A stretch of 64,000 nucleotides of DNA from a bacterium (GTDB lineage: Bacteria > Myxococcota_A > Bradymonadia > UBA7976 > UBA1532): NCBI GenBank assembly GCA_030426085.1, contig JAUHYW010000018.1, forward strand, positions 1 to 64,000, in the 5' to 3' direction. A program made the position numbers and the translations under genes. Below, piece after piece: positions 12,905-21,405 of this stretch. The notes under the pieces were generated by a model. It was not told the origin of the DNA, searched no databases, and worked only from the letters and a program-made list of their open reading frames with translations. Within the stretch, counting starts at the first letter, position 1. Each line of letters opens with the position of its first letter.

Positions 12905-13591
12905 ATGACCTCCAACCTGCCGGACGCCGCCCGGCTGCTCGACCCCCGCTCGCTCTTCGCCGCCGCGCTTGCGTCCCGCACGCTCGATGCGCAGACTCCC
13001 GAGGAGTCGTCGAGCGAGAAGGGAGAGCCCGTGGCCGTGCTCATCAAGCGCTATCGCAACCGCCGGTTGTACGACACGGGGCGCAGCGCCTACATCACGC
13101 TCGATGATCTGGCCCGTGATCTGGCCGAGGGGCGGGTGGTCAAGGTCATCGACGCCTCGACCGACGAGGATCTGACCCGGCGCACGATGGTGCAGGTGCT
13201 GCTCACCGACACCCATGTGCACAAGCTCGACTTCCTGCCCGACGACTTCCTGCGCACGCTCATCCGGCTCGAGGATCAGTCGCTCATCCGGCTGTTCAGC
13301 CACTACATCAAGATGACGCTCAGCTCGTTCAGCGTGGCCCAGAGCGCGATGAACCAGAACCTGGAGCTGCTGCGCAACATGGCCCCCGGGCCCACCGACT
13401 TCATGTCGGGCCTCGCCGGGCTGTTCGGCGGTCGGGGCCGGGGGGTGAAGTCGAGCGCGCCCCGGGCCGAGGCGCCGGCCGCCGCCGCCGAGCCGCCCGC
13501 CGAGCCCGAGGCGCCGGCCGCCGCCGCCGCCGAGCCGCCCGCCGAGCCCGAGGCCGCCGCGCCTTCGGATGACGAGCCGCCCGAAGGCTGA
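12905..13591 (+). CDS. phaR: PHA synthesis repressor PhaR-like
   Basis: A 228-aa protein. Residues 47-107 carry the PHB/PHA accumulation regulator DNA-binding domain, with the hallmark IKRYRNRRLYDT, the SAYITLDDLA stretch and a VIDASTDEDLTRRTMVQ segment. Residues 110-165 resemble the granule-binding part. The last ~60 residues are Ala/Pro/Glu repeats (AEPPAEPEA), a phasin-like or disordered tail. Known homologues bind both the phasin promoter and nascent PHA, releasing DNA when granules form. Start at ATG 12905 after GGAG. It is expected to control the phasin promoter at 9258, which has a dyad upstream. Confidence 0.92.
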   Translation: MTSNLPDAARLLDPRSLFAAALASRTLDAQTPEESSSEKGEPVAVLIKRYRNRRLYDTGRSAYITLDDLARDLAEGRVVKVIDASTDEDLTRRTMVQVLLTDTHVHKLDFLPDDFLRTLIRLEDQSLIRLFSHYIKMTLSSFSVAQSAMNQNLELLRNMAPGPTDFMSGLAGLFGGRGRGVKSSAPRAEAPAAAAEPPAEPEAPAAAAAEPPAEPEAAAPSDDEPPEG

Positions 13592-13689
13592 GCGCCGCCT
13601 GCGCACCCCCCGCCCGGACCCCCGCCGACGGGTGATCGCCTCGCCCGAGATGTGCGACCTTCGCCCGCCGAACGCCGAGGAGGGCTCCG

Positions 13690-15606
13690 ATGACGGTATT
13701 CCTGGCTCTGGCCGCGATCCTGGCCACCCCCCAGCTCGAGCACGCCCGCGACTGCCCGCCCTCGCCGACCGTCGGCTGGGAGAACGCGCTCTATGTCGAC
13801 GGCAGCGACGGGCTCTTCCGGCAGGAGGCCTTCCTCCCGGTGACCGAGTGGGGCGACGACACCCCCGGTGATCCCACCGCCTCGCAGCTCGTCGCCGACT
13901 GCTTCGGGGCTTCTGCCCCCCACAGCCGGGCGGTCGTGCTGCACCACCTCGCCCCGGCCCCCGACGCGCCGCCCCGCGATCGCCCGGTGCTGCTGGTGCC
14001 CGGGGCGGGGGACAACGCCATCCGCTCGTACACCTTCATGGCCCTGACCCTGCGGCTGGCCGGCTTCGAGGTCTACGCGATCACCTTCGCCCACCGCCAC
14101 GGGGACAACTTCCTGCAAGCCGAGCAGGTGGCCAACGCGCTGGCGGTCATCGGCGCCCGGCACCCCGACGCGCTGATCGACGTGGTGGCCCACTCCAAGG
14201 GCGGCATGCCGACCCGCATCTACGCCAGCAACCACCCCGGGGCCGACTGGTCGGCGGTGCACCCGGCCTACGACGCGCGCGGCACCCGCTACCGGGGCGA
14301 CATCGGGCGGCTCTTCTTCTTCGGCGCGCCGCTCGCCGGGCTCGACACCAGCTTCCGCTGGCCGTCGGCCAACTTCTTCCCGGTCTACGGGGTGCCGCTC
14401 GACAGCCCCGGGAGCTGGCGCACGTTCTTCACCGCCGGCAACCCCTTCCTGCCGGTCGACCTCGAGCCCTACAGCCTCTACGGCGGGGCCGACGGCAGCT
14501 TCCCCGGGCAGGCCCAGATGCTCGCCCCGTGGGACGAGGTGTACGACCTGCCGGGCAGCAACCCGCTGCTCGGCGTCTACGCCAGCGTGCAGCAGGACTG
14601 GTTCACCACCTATTACGGCGGCTTCGGCTTCGTGAGCGAGAGCGATGGCATCGGCGACGCCATCGAAGAGAGCGGGGGGGTCGTCGAGGCTTTGCAGCGG
14701 ACGGGGGTCGACCCCGACATCGACCTCTACGTCGTCGGCGGGGGCAACCCCATCTTGTCCAGCGCCGGGTTCGGGGGGCTGGCCTTCGCCTCGTGGTTCG
14801 CCGACGGCGACGCCGCCGCCCGGCGCAACTTCTGGGAGGACGGGGTCGCGGCGGTGCTCGACCTGTACTTCCCCTGGTGGCCGGCCTTCGAGGACGAGCT
14901 GCCCCGGCTGGTGGCCGGCACCGCCTTCCTCGGCGAGATCAGCGGCCCGTCGGACGGGGTGCTCTTCGTCGACAGCGCGCTGGACGAGAGCGGGATCACG
15001 CTGCGGGGGGCCGAGGTGCTCGAGAGCCGGTTCTTCCCCCGGCTGAACCACGTCGAGCTGCTGGCGGCGGGGGTGCTCTTCGCGGCCTTCCACGAGGATC
15101 CGGAGAACGGGTTCTTCGACCCCGAGCTGGCGGCGAAGTATCGCGATCCGGACAACCAGATCCTGGAGTGGCTGGTGGAGATCCTGAGCCGGCCGGTGCC
15201 GGTCGAGGGCGATCCCGACCCCGAGCCGGACCCCGGCGACGCCGCGGTCGGGCCGCCGGATGCCATGGCGCCGGATGCCATGCCGCCCGACGCGGGGGCG
15301 GATGCCATGGCGCCGGATACCATGAACCCGGACGCCGCGAGCCCGGATGCCGAAGCCGAAGAGACGCCCGACGCCGGCGCGATGCCGCCCGAGATGGGCC
15401 GGGATGCCATGCCCGCAGACACACCGGACGCCGGGGAGGCGTCGCCCGAGGCCGGCGCGCCGCCGCCGGGCGCGGCCGACGCGGGCAACCCGGGCGCCGA
15501 TCTGCCGGTGGGCTGCGCCGCGGCGCCCGGGGCCCCGTCCGATCGGTGGTGGCTGGTGATCCCGCTGCTGATCGGCGGGGTGTGGCGTCAGCGCCAGTCG
15601 GCGTAG
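13690..15606 (+). CDS. Exported lipase/esterase-like protein with MYXO-CTERM-like tail
   Basis: A 638-aa protein with a short hydrophobic leader (VFLALAAILATP). The alpha/beta-hydrolase core has nucleophile S169 in AHSKGG (Gly-less variant of GxSxG, as in LipA-type lipases) and the oxyanion region VLLVPGAGDN. Residues ~505-600 are an Asp/Ala/Pro/Met linker of PDAM-type repeats. The C-terminus has GC, a Trp-rich hydrophobic segment and WRQRQ, matching the MYXO-CTERM layout for surface anchoring. GAGGAGG precedes the ATG. It probably hydrolyses triglycerides or other esters outside the cell; a PHA depolymerase role is possible from the neighbourhood but unproven. Its last codons lie inside the 25-bp repeat that borders the next cassette. 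Confidence 0.85.
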   Translation: MTVFLALAAILATPQLEHARDCPPSPTVGWENALYVDGSDGLFRQEAFLPVTEWGDDTPGDPTASQLVADCFGASAPHSRAVVLHHLAPAPDAPPRDRPVLLVPGAGDNAIRSYTFMALTLRLAGFEVYAITFAHRHGDNFLQAEQVANALAVIGARHPDALIDVVAHSKGGMPTRIYASNHPGADWSAVHPAYDARGTRYRGDIGRLFFFGAPLAGLDTSFRWPSANFFPVYGVPLDSPGSWRTFFTAGNPFLPVDLEPYSLYGGADGSFPGQAQMLAPWDEVYDLPGSNPLLGVYASVQQDWFTTYYGGFGFVSESDGIGDAIEESGGVVEALQRTGVDPDIDLYVVGGGNPILSSAGFGGLAFASWFADGDAAARRNFWEDGVAAVLDLYFPWWPAFEDELPRLVAGTAFLGEISGPSDGVLFVDSALDESGITLRGAEVLESRFFPRLNHVELLAAGVLFAAFHEDPENGFFDPELAAKYRDPDNQILEWLVEILSRPVPVEGDPDPEPDPGDAAVGPPDAMAPDAMPPDAGADAMAPDTMNPDAASPDAEAEETPDAGAMPPEMGRDAMPADTPDAGEASPEAGAPPPGAADAGNPGADLPVGCAAAPGAPSDRWWLVIPLLIGGVWRQRQSA

Positions 15607-15609
15607 GGG
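15585..15609. repeat. Left 25-bp direct repeat of the DUF262-HipA cassette
   Basis: These 25 bases are identical to 18696-18720. The repeat begins GCGTCAGCGCCAG and ends GGCGTAGGGG, and contains the small dyad CGCC-N4-GGCG at 15592-15603. It covers the last seven codons of the lipase-like gene including its TAG stop. A weaker match (AGGCCCG) continues beyond both copies. It is probably an attachment-site or target-site duplication. Confidence 0.9.
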
Positions 15610-15630
15610 GGGAGGCCCGAGGAGGATGAG

Positions 15631-15659
15631 TTGCGCCGCGATGCGCCCGGGGTGATATA
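15631..15659 (+). promoter_or_regulatory. Candidate promoter of the DUF262-HipA operon
   Basis: TTGCGC (15631-15636), a 17-bp spacer and GATATA (15654-15659) lie just inside the left repeat and 41 bp before the TTG start. A strong AGGAGG follows at 15688-15693. The cassette would therefore carry its own expression signals. Confidence 0.45.
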
Positions 15660-15700
15660 CAGGCGTCGGCGGACGACCTGACGCTTCAGGAGGACATTCG

Positions 15701-17470
15701 TTGGCGACCCGAACGCGGCCCGAGATCTCGGCCAATACGCTGCACGTCGACGAGCTCGTGGGGCGCGCGCTGTCGGGTCATGTGCGGATCCCTCAGTTTC
15801 AACGGGATATCAAGTGGCGGGCCCACGACGTCCGGCAACTCTTCGACAGTATCGATCGCGGCTTTCCGATCGGGACGCTGCTCATGTGGAAGAAGCCTGC
15901 CGCGGCCGGCGTCATGAGCTTTGGCCCCAAGCGCGTCGAAGTGAGGGCCACCGATGATGCCTGGTGGGTCGTCGACGGGCAGCAGAGGCTGACCAGCCTG
16001 GTGGCCGCGTTGCATCACCCTGACCCCGACCCGACCAGGCGGGACGCCGATCGCTTCGTCGTCTACTATGATCTGCTGTGGTCCGACGGACGCGGTCGTG
16101 ATGCGCCGCGCGGAGGGGGCACCGCCTCTCTGCCATTTATGGAGTCTGAGTCCGCCGGCCCGGATGCGGAGGGTGATGAGCCTCCCGAGAGTCCGACCGG
16201 AACCCGTCCGTCAGGCCCCTTCTTCCGACCCAACAGGCTCCGGCGGGCGGATGACTACAGCATGCCTCTGGCGCAGGTCCTCGACGCCGCGAGCTTTCAA
16301 GGTTGGCTCCTCGATTTCGTGCAGAAGACCGGCCGGCGGGATCTGATCGCCCGCGCGAGTGAGGTCGCGACCCGCATCCGCAACTACCGGGTCCCGGTCT
16401 ATGTCGTCGAGACGGAGGATCCGGAGACCGCGCGGGAGATGTTCTTGCGAGTCAATCGGGCCGGGCGACCCCTCGAAGTCCATGAGGTCTTCGCTGCCTT
16501 GGCCCCGACCGGTACGCCAAAGGCGCATAGCCCGGAGGTCATCGCAGACCGACTCGGTCGCCTGCACGGCCCGATCGAGCCGAATGTCATCACCCGCGCA
16601 GCGTTGGCCCTCCTGGGTGATGATGTGACGCGATTGCCGGCGAGCCTGGGCAGCAGCGCCGAACACGCGCCCTGGATGTCGCGCACCGAGGACGCGGTCG
16701 ATCGTGCCCTGAGCGCGATCCGTGATTTTGGCGTGCCTCACACCCGCCTGCTGCCCCATCGAGTGACCCCCGTCGTCACCCTCGCGCGGTTCTTCGACTT
16801 CTTCCCCGATCCCAGTGAACGCAATGTACGGCTGCTGCGGCGATGGCTGTGGCGGGGCTTCATGTCCGATGGTCTCAACTCGGACGCCCGGACGTTGAGA
16901 CGGGCCGTGGTGGCCGTGAAGAAGGAGCAGGGTGAGGATGCGGCCGTGCAGGCCTTGCTCAAGCAGGTCCCGACCACGATCAGATTCCAACTTCCGGAGC
17001 GATTCGACGCCAGGATGGGCGCTGCCCGCCTGGCCATGCTGATTCTCGCGCTCGAAGAGCCGCACGCCCCCAGCGCGGGGAACCTGGAGCTGTGGGACAC
17101 CGGGGCCGATGGCACGGGCGACGAGCTCGGAGTTGCTGATTGGCTGCGTGAGCATGGCGCGCGCGTCTTCACTCGATTGAATGGCAACAACAACGGCCCG
17201 GAGGCTCGATTCCTGACCCCTGCCTGCTCCTCCGGGCATCTCGGGGAGGCGCTCAGGGGGTGGGCCCGGTCCGATCTCGAGCATCCGGCTCTGCGGTCGC
17301 ATCTGGTCGATGCCACGGGTGCACGTTCTCTGCTCGATGGTGACCTCGATGCATTCTTCGAGGCCCGCAGACGCGCGATGGAGGCGCGTGCCGCGTCTGC
17401 ATTCACCGCATTCGGCGAACCCCGACATGCCGATCGCAGGGCGTTGCCCGCGCTCGAAGGCGAGTCATGA
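15701..17470 (+). CDS. DUF262 (GmrSD-type) domain protein
   Basis: A 589-aa protein. The N-terminal DUF262 domain, a ParB/sulfiredoxin-like fold, is marked by IPQFQRDIKW (residues 30-39) and VDGQQRLTSL (91-100). The family-typical MFLRVNRAG segment sits in the middle. In GmrSD restriction systems this domain uses its DGQQR motif for nucleotide hydrolysis. I see no HNH/DUF1524 nuclease signature in the C-terminal half, so any nuclease would be absent or novel. Start is TTG 15701, 7 nt after AGGAGG. Its stop overlaps the HipA start (ATGA), so both products are made together. It probably has a role in defence or toxin control (inference). Confidence 0.85.
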   Translation: MATRTRPEISANTLHVDELVGRALSGHVRIPQFQRDIKWRAHDVRQLFDSIDRGFPIGTLLMWKKPAAAGVMSFGPKRVEVRATDDAWWVVDGQQRLTSLVAALHHPDPDPTRRDADRFVVYYDLLWSDGRGRDAPRGGGTASLPFMESESAGPDAEGDEPPESPTGTRPSGPFFRPNRLRRADDYSMPLAQVLDAASFQGWLLDFVQKTGRRDLIARASEVATRIRNYRVPVYVVETEDPETAREMFLRVNRAGRPLEVHEVFAALAPTGTPKAHSPEVIADRLGRLHGPIEPNVITRAALALLGDDVTRLPASLGSSAEHAPWMSRTEDAVDRALSAIRDFGVPHTRLLPHRVTPVVTLARFFDFFPDPSERNVRLLRRWLWRGFMSDGLNSDARTLRRAVVAVKKEQGEDAAVQALLKQVPTTIRFQLPERFDARMGAARLAMLILALEEPHAPSAGNLELWDTGADGTGDELGVADWLREHGARVFTRLNGNNNGPEARFLTPACSSGHLGEALRGWARSDLEHPALRSHLVDATGARSLLDGDLDAFFEARRRAMEARAASAFTAFGEPRHADRRALPALEGES

Positions 17471-18693
17471 GAGCCGTGCGAATCAGCCTCGGCCCGCGCG
17501 CCGTCGGCGAGCTGCGGGGGGATCGCGACGCGTCCCGTTTCCACTTTCGTCCGGATTACCTGGATGCACCGGACAGGGCGGTTCTGGGTCAGTGGTTCGA
17601 GGACCGGTTGACGTCCCGGATCCGGCGCTTCCGGCGCCACTTCCACCCCTGGTTCGACAACGCGCTGCCCGAGCGGGGAGGGGCCCTCAGGGCTCGGCTG
17701 ACCCGCGCCTCGGGGCTGAGTGAGGATGACGACTTCGGGCTTCTCATGCGGTTGGGCGAGAACCTGCCGGGCAACGTCTACGCCCATCAGGTTGCGAATA
17801 CGGGGCCGCAGTCGGATTCGTCCGCGATGGGCGACGAAGTCATCGACGAGCCGGATCGGGTTTCGAGAGGTCTCCGGGTTTCGCTCGGCGGGATTCAGCT
17901 GAAGTTCGCGTTGTCCGGGCAACCGGACCGGCTGACCCTGCCCATCGTGCGCGAAGATGACTCCCGATGGATCCTGAAACTCCCGGGTCGTGGATTCGAG
18001 GATCTGGTGGCCACCGAATTCGGTGTGATGAACTGGTGCCGGGCTGCCGGCTTCCATGTCCCGGAGACTCATGTCATCCCCCGTGATGCGTTTCCGGATG
18101 AGTTGGGCGACTTGCCGGAGGTCTCGTCGGGGTTTCTCATCGAGCGATTCGATCGAAGCGATGTCGGGCGGATTCATCAGGAAGACTTCGCTCAAGTGCT
18201 CTGTGTACACCCCGAGAGCAAGTACAAGGCGACCGACGCCTTGGGGTTGGGGCGGTTCGTCCTCGCGATCCTCGGCTCGCAGGGCTTCGAAGAGTATCTG
18301 CGTCGGTTGGTGGCGGTCGTCGCCACGGGCAATGCCGACGCGCACCTCAAGAACTGGTCGCTATTGTATCCCGATGGCGTAGAGCCCGAGTGGTCTCCGA
18401 TGTACGATCAGGTCTCCACTGTCGCCTTCAAAGGCCTCGAGACCCGACTCGCCATGCGCATCGGGAACGCCCGGTACCTTCGTCAGGTGGAGATGTCCCA
18501 CCTGTGCTGGCTGGCCGAGCAGGTCGGCCTGTCGCGCGCCACGGCCGAGAGTGCGGTAGACACCACCATCATTCGGCTTCGAGACGCCTTTCGACCAGAA
18601 GCCATAGGAATGCCATCCCGGGTGGCTGAAGTCCTCCGCGGGTACTGGAAAGAAGTGCCTCTGCTGCGTCGGCATGGCCTGGACGCGGGCTGA
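17467..18693 (+). CDS. HipA-family serine/threonine kinase (toxin-like)
   Basis: A 408-aa protein close to full HipA length. The N-terminal HipA subdomain (residues ~1-110) has the GENLPGNV segment. The kinase core shows SLGGIQLKF (140-147), ATP-binding K171 in WILKLP, catalytic D291 in NADAHLKN and metal-binding D314 in MYDQ. All key residues of an active HipA-type kinase are present. HipA of E. coli phosphorylates GltX and causes persistence. No HipB-like DNA-binding antitoxin is beside it; the partner is the DUF262 protein instead. It ends 3 bp before the right direct repeat. Confidence 0.88.
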   Translation: MRAVRISLGPRAVGELRGDRDASRFHFRPDYLDAPDRAVLGQWFEDRLTSRIRRFRRHFHPWFDNALPERGGALRARLTRASGLSEDDDFGLLMRLGENLPGNVYAHQVANTGPQSDSSAMGDEVIDEPDRVSRGLRVSLGGIQLKFALSGQPDRLTLPIVREDDSRWILKLPGRGFEDLVATEFGVMNWCRAAGFHVPETHVIPRDAFPDELGDLPEVSSGFLIERFDRSDVGRIHQEDFAQVLCVHPESKYKATDALGLGRFVLAILGSQGFEEYLRRLVAVVATGNADAHLKNWSLLYPDGVEPEWSPMYDQVSTVAFKGLETRLAMRIGNARYLRQVEMSHLCWLAEQVGLSRATAESAVDTTIIRLRDAFRPEAIGMPSRVAEVLRGYWKEVPLLRRHGLDAG

Positions 18694-18695
18694 CC

Positions 18696-18720
18696 GCGTC
18701 AGCGCCAGTCGGCGTAGGGG
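18696..18720. repeat. Right 25-bp direct repeat of the DUF262-HipA cassette
   Basis: Identical to 15585-15609. Here the repeat covers the final codons (PYADWR and stop, minus strand) of the ankyrin-repeat gene. The gene reads intact to its stop through this copy, so this side probably represents the original target. Confidence 0.9.
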
Positions 18721-19922
18721 AAGGCCCGCCGGGCGACGCTCGCCAGGGCGTCGGCGTCGGGGTGGTCGGCGGCGCGCAGGTGGTGGATCAGCGCTCGGGC
18801 CTCGTCGTCGCCGAACGACATGGCCCCGATGCGGGCGGCTTTGGTCTCGCAGATCGTGCGCACCACGTCGGCGAAGTCGCCCCGATCGGCAGCGCCCGGG
18901 GCCCGGCAGGCGAGCAGGCACAGCTCGACGGTCGAGAGCTGCTCGTCGGCGTAGTCGTCGAGCGCGCCGCCCTCGTCCTCGTCCATCTGCTCGAGGCCGA
19001 GCCGCTCGCCGTAGACGTCTTCGGTCAGGTCGCCGTAGTCCACGGTCAGCTCGAGCAGCGCCCGCACCAGCTCACCCCACGCCGGATCGGCCACCACCGC
19101 CGGGTGCATCAGCAGCCCCCGGGTCCACAGGCGCAGCTCGGCGTGGCGTCCGGCCGCCTTGCGCCCCAGCGCCCGGCGGGCCCGCTTCTCGAAGTCGGGG
19201 GTGCCCAGCGCGGCGACGACCGCGTCGATCTTCTCCTGCGCCTTGCGGGCCCGCGCGTCGCCCTCCAGCCGGGCGGCCCGGGCCCGGGCGAGCCAGTCGT
19301 GCAGCGCCTCCCAGTCGGGCCGGTGATCGCCGATGATCTGCATCAGCTCGAGCGTCGCCCGCCCGCTGGCCTTGTCCGCCCGGCGGCGGCTCTTCAGGGC
19401 GTCGAGTGGCCCGTCGCCGATCTGGTCGAGCAGATCCCGGTCGAAGGCGTCCGGCTGCCGGGGGTCGGCCCCCGCTTCGAGCAGCGCCTGCAGCGCCTCG
19501 ACCTTGGGGCCGCCCGGCTCGTCGGGGGCGAAGTACGTCATCAGGGCCAGGACGGCGTTGCCCATGCAGCCCACCGCGTTCACGTCGGCCCCGGCCTCGA
19601 TCAGCCGGCGGATGACCGCCGCCCGCCCGGTCTGGGCGGCGAAGTGCAGGGGGGTCTCGGTGCGGTAGTTGAGCCCGTCCACCGGGGCGCCCGCCGCCAG
19701 CAGCGTCTCGACGATCCGGAGCGCGGCCGCCTCGCCGCCTTCGCGGCTGCGGCACGCCTCGCCCAGCGGCGTGTAATACGGCGCGCCGTCCAGGCAGCCC
19801 TCGGCCGATCCGCGCCAGATCTCGTTGTCCGACCCGTCGACCGCCGCGCCCCGCTCGACCAGACGCTCGACCCGGCCCGGGTCGAGGGCGTAGCACGCCC
19901 GCGTCAGTTCGCTCTTGCTCAT
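18699..19922 (-). CDS. Ankyrin-repeat protein
   Basis: A 407-aa protein. Residues ~1-165 hold four ankyrin-like units, clearest at TPLHFAAQTGRAAVIRRLIEAGADVN and LQALLEAGADPRQ (repeat consensus residues kept). The remainder is helical and charged with no known catalytic motif. There is no leader, so it is probably a cytoplasmic protein-interaction module. GGGGGAG precedes the ATG at 19922. Its stop is inside the right cassette repeat, convergent with the HipA gene. The partner is unknown. Confidence 0.85.
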   Translation of the reverse strand: MSKSELTRACYALDPGRVERLVERGAAVDGSDNEIWRGSAEGCLDGAPYYTPLGEACRSREGGEAAALRIVETLLAAGAPVDGLNYRTETPLHFAAQTGRAAVIRRLIEAGADVNAVGCMGNAVLALMTYFAPDEPGGPKVEALQALLEAGADPRQPDAFDRDLLDQIGDGPLDALKSRRRADKASGRATLELMQIIGDHRPDWEALHDWLARARAARLEGDARARKAQEKIDAVVAALGTPDFEKRARRALGRKAAGRHAELRLWTRGLLMHPAVVADPAWGELVRALLELTVDYGDLTEDVYGERLGLEQMDEDEGGALDDYADEQLSTVELCLLACRAPGAADRGDFADVVRTICETKAARIGAMSFGDDEARALIHHLRAADHPDADALASVARRAFPYADWR

Positions 19923-20040
19923 CGTGGCTCCCCCTCGTATCGGGTGAGGATGCGATGGCGCAGGGGGCATGTCCAGATCGGGCGGCGCAGATCGGGCGGC
20001 GCCGTGGCACACATGGATCCGGCACAGCGAGGAGGTTCGG

Positions 20041-21300
20041 ATGCGGCGATGGTGCGTGTTGATTCTGGCGCTGTTCGGCTGCGATGACGGCAGCCGCAGC
20101 CGGATCGATGGGAGCGAGCAGGAGAGGGTCGATCGGGGGCTGCTGGATGGCAGCCCGCTGGATGGCAGCCCGGCGGACGCGGCGTCCGATGAGGTGCCCG
20201 ATGGGGCGCCCCGGCTCGACATGGGCCCGCCCGCGAACTGCCGGCTCGAGGTCGAGATCATCCCCACCGCCCACCGCCCCGACTTCGAACCCATCGTCGA
20301 CGGCGACACGGTCTACTTCACCGAGGCCGGCCCCGAGGGCTTCGACCGCACGGTCCGGGCCCGCGACCGGGCGCCGGTGGGCGGCCCCAGCGACCGGCTC
20401 GTGGCGGCCCGGGGCGGCGCGTTCCTGCTCGCCCGGCAGGACGGTGACGGCGGGCGGCGCCTGATCTACCGCGACGCGGACGGCGATGTGCCGCTCGCCG
20501 ACCGCTTCGACTGGCCGGTCGGCGGCGAGATGGCGTGGCGCCCGCCGCAGTGGGTCGAGCCGGGGCGGGCGATCTTCCTCGACGGCGGCCGGCTGTATCG
20601 GTGGTCCGGCGGCGCGCTGGAGGCGGTCGACGAGGGGGTCGCCGAGGCGGCTCTGCGGGCCGGGCGGGTGGCCTACGTCAAGCGCACCGCCGACGACGAG
20701 GCGCCCTATCGCACGGTCTGGATCGACGGGCAGCAGGTGTGGGTCGAGGGCTCGGCCCGCTTCGCCGACGACGCGCCGCCCCGGCGCTTCGTCTCGGGCA
20801 CGCTGCGGGCCGACGAGCGCTGGGTCTGGCACGCCGGGGGCCACGTCGTGGGGCGGATCGGGTGGGATGGCGAGGGCTGGGGCGAGTTCGCGGCGCCCGG
20901 CTCGCTGCGCGCGCTGGCGCTCGACGTGGGCGGGGGCGGGGCGCTGGTGACGATGACCGATGGGATGGGCGCGTCGGTGTACCAGTTCGACCCGCTGCCG
21001 GCGCCGCTGGCCGCCGAGCCGACGGCCTCGACCCGATGGGGCGTCGGCGGCGTCGTGCGGGCGACGTGGGCCGAGCCCGACGCCTGGTGCCAGCCGACGC
21101 GCGAGGGGTCGATCGGCTGGTCGTCGACGGTCTACGAGGATCCCACGCCGTTGGCGCCCATCGGCACCGGCTGCCTGTGCTGCGGCGCCTACTGGCCCCG
21201 GCTGACCATGGAAGCGAGCGACACGGTCATCGCCTGGAACTACGCCGTCACCGAGGACGGGACCCCGGGCATCGGCGTCGCCCGCCGGATCTGCGACTGA
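20041..21300 (+). CDS. Lipoprotein with beta-propeller-like mature domain
   Basis: A 419-aa protein with lipobox LALFGC after a short leader (MRRWCVLILALFGC). An Asp/Gly/Ser linker (LLDGSPLDGSPAD) follows, then a beta-rich domain with recurring W- and D-containing strands (for example DADGDVPLADRF and WAEPDAW) suggestive of a propeller fold. A GTGCLCCGAYWPR motif near the C-terminus clusters three Cys. GAGGAGG lies before the ATG. It is likely on the outer surface; the function is unknown. It shares the linker style of the next gene. Confidence 0.8.
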   Translation: MRRWCVLILALFGCDDGSRSRIDGSEQERVDRGLLDGSPLDGSPADAASDEVPDGAPRLDMGPPANCRLEVEIIPTAHRPDFEPIVDGDTVYFTEAGPEGFDRTVRARDRAPVGGPSDRLVAARGGAFLLARQDGDGGRRLIYRDADGDVPLADRFDWPVGGEMAWRPPQWVEPGRAIFLDGGRLYRWSGGALEAVDEGVAEAALRAGRVAYVKRTADDEAPYRTVWIDGQQVWVEGSARFADDAPPRRFVSGTLRADERWVWHAGGHVVGRIGWDGEGWGEFAAPGSLRALALDVGGGGALVTMTDGMGASVYQFDPLPAPLAAEPTASTRWGVGGVVRATWAEPDAWCQPTREGSIGWSSTVYEDPTPLAPIGTGCLCCGAYWPRLTMEASDTVIAWNYAVTEDGTPGIGVARRICD

Positions 21301-21405
21301 CGTCGACGCCGGGGGTGGATCGACGCTGCGCTCGACTTGCCGTGAAGCGCCCTTCGGCGCGACAGTGCGGGCAGCCCGTGAGCTGTGAAAGCTTCGAGGG
21401 AGCCC

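Larger units (their letters stand above)
15585..18720. mobile_element. Putative DUF262-HipA gene cassette flanked by direct repeats
   Basis: The segment between perfect 25-bp repeats is 3.1 kb and holds only two overlapping genes with their own promoter. Base composition is visibly less GC-rich than the flanks, and one gene uses a TTG start. Removing one repeat plus the insert joins the lipase-like gene to the 3' end of the ankyrin gene as convergent, overlapping neighbours. That is the structure expected before insertion. No integrase or transposase is encoded, so movement would need one supplied elsewhere. Confidence 0.65.

Noticed and set aside
15585-18720. Insertion sequence or prophage remnant
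   Set aside because: No transposase, integrase or phage gene is encoded and the flanking repeats are direct, not inverted; it was kept as a gene cassette instead.
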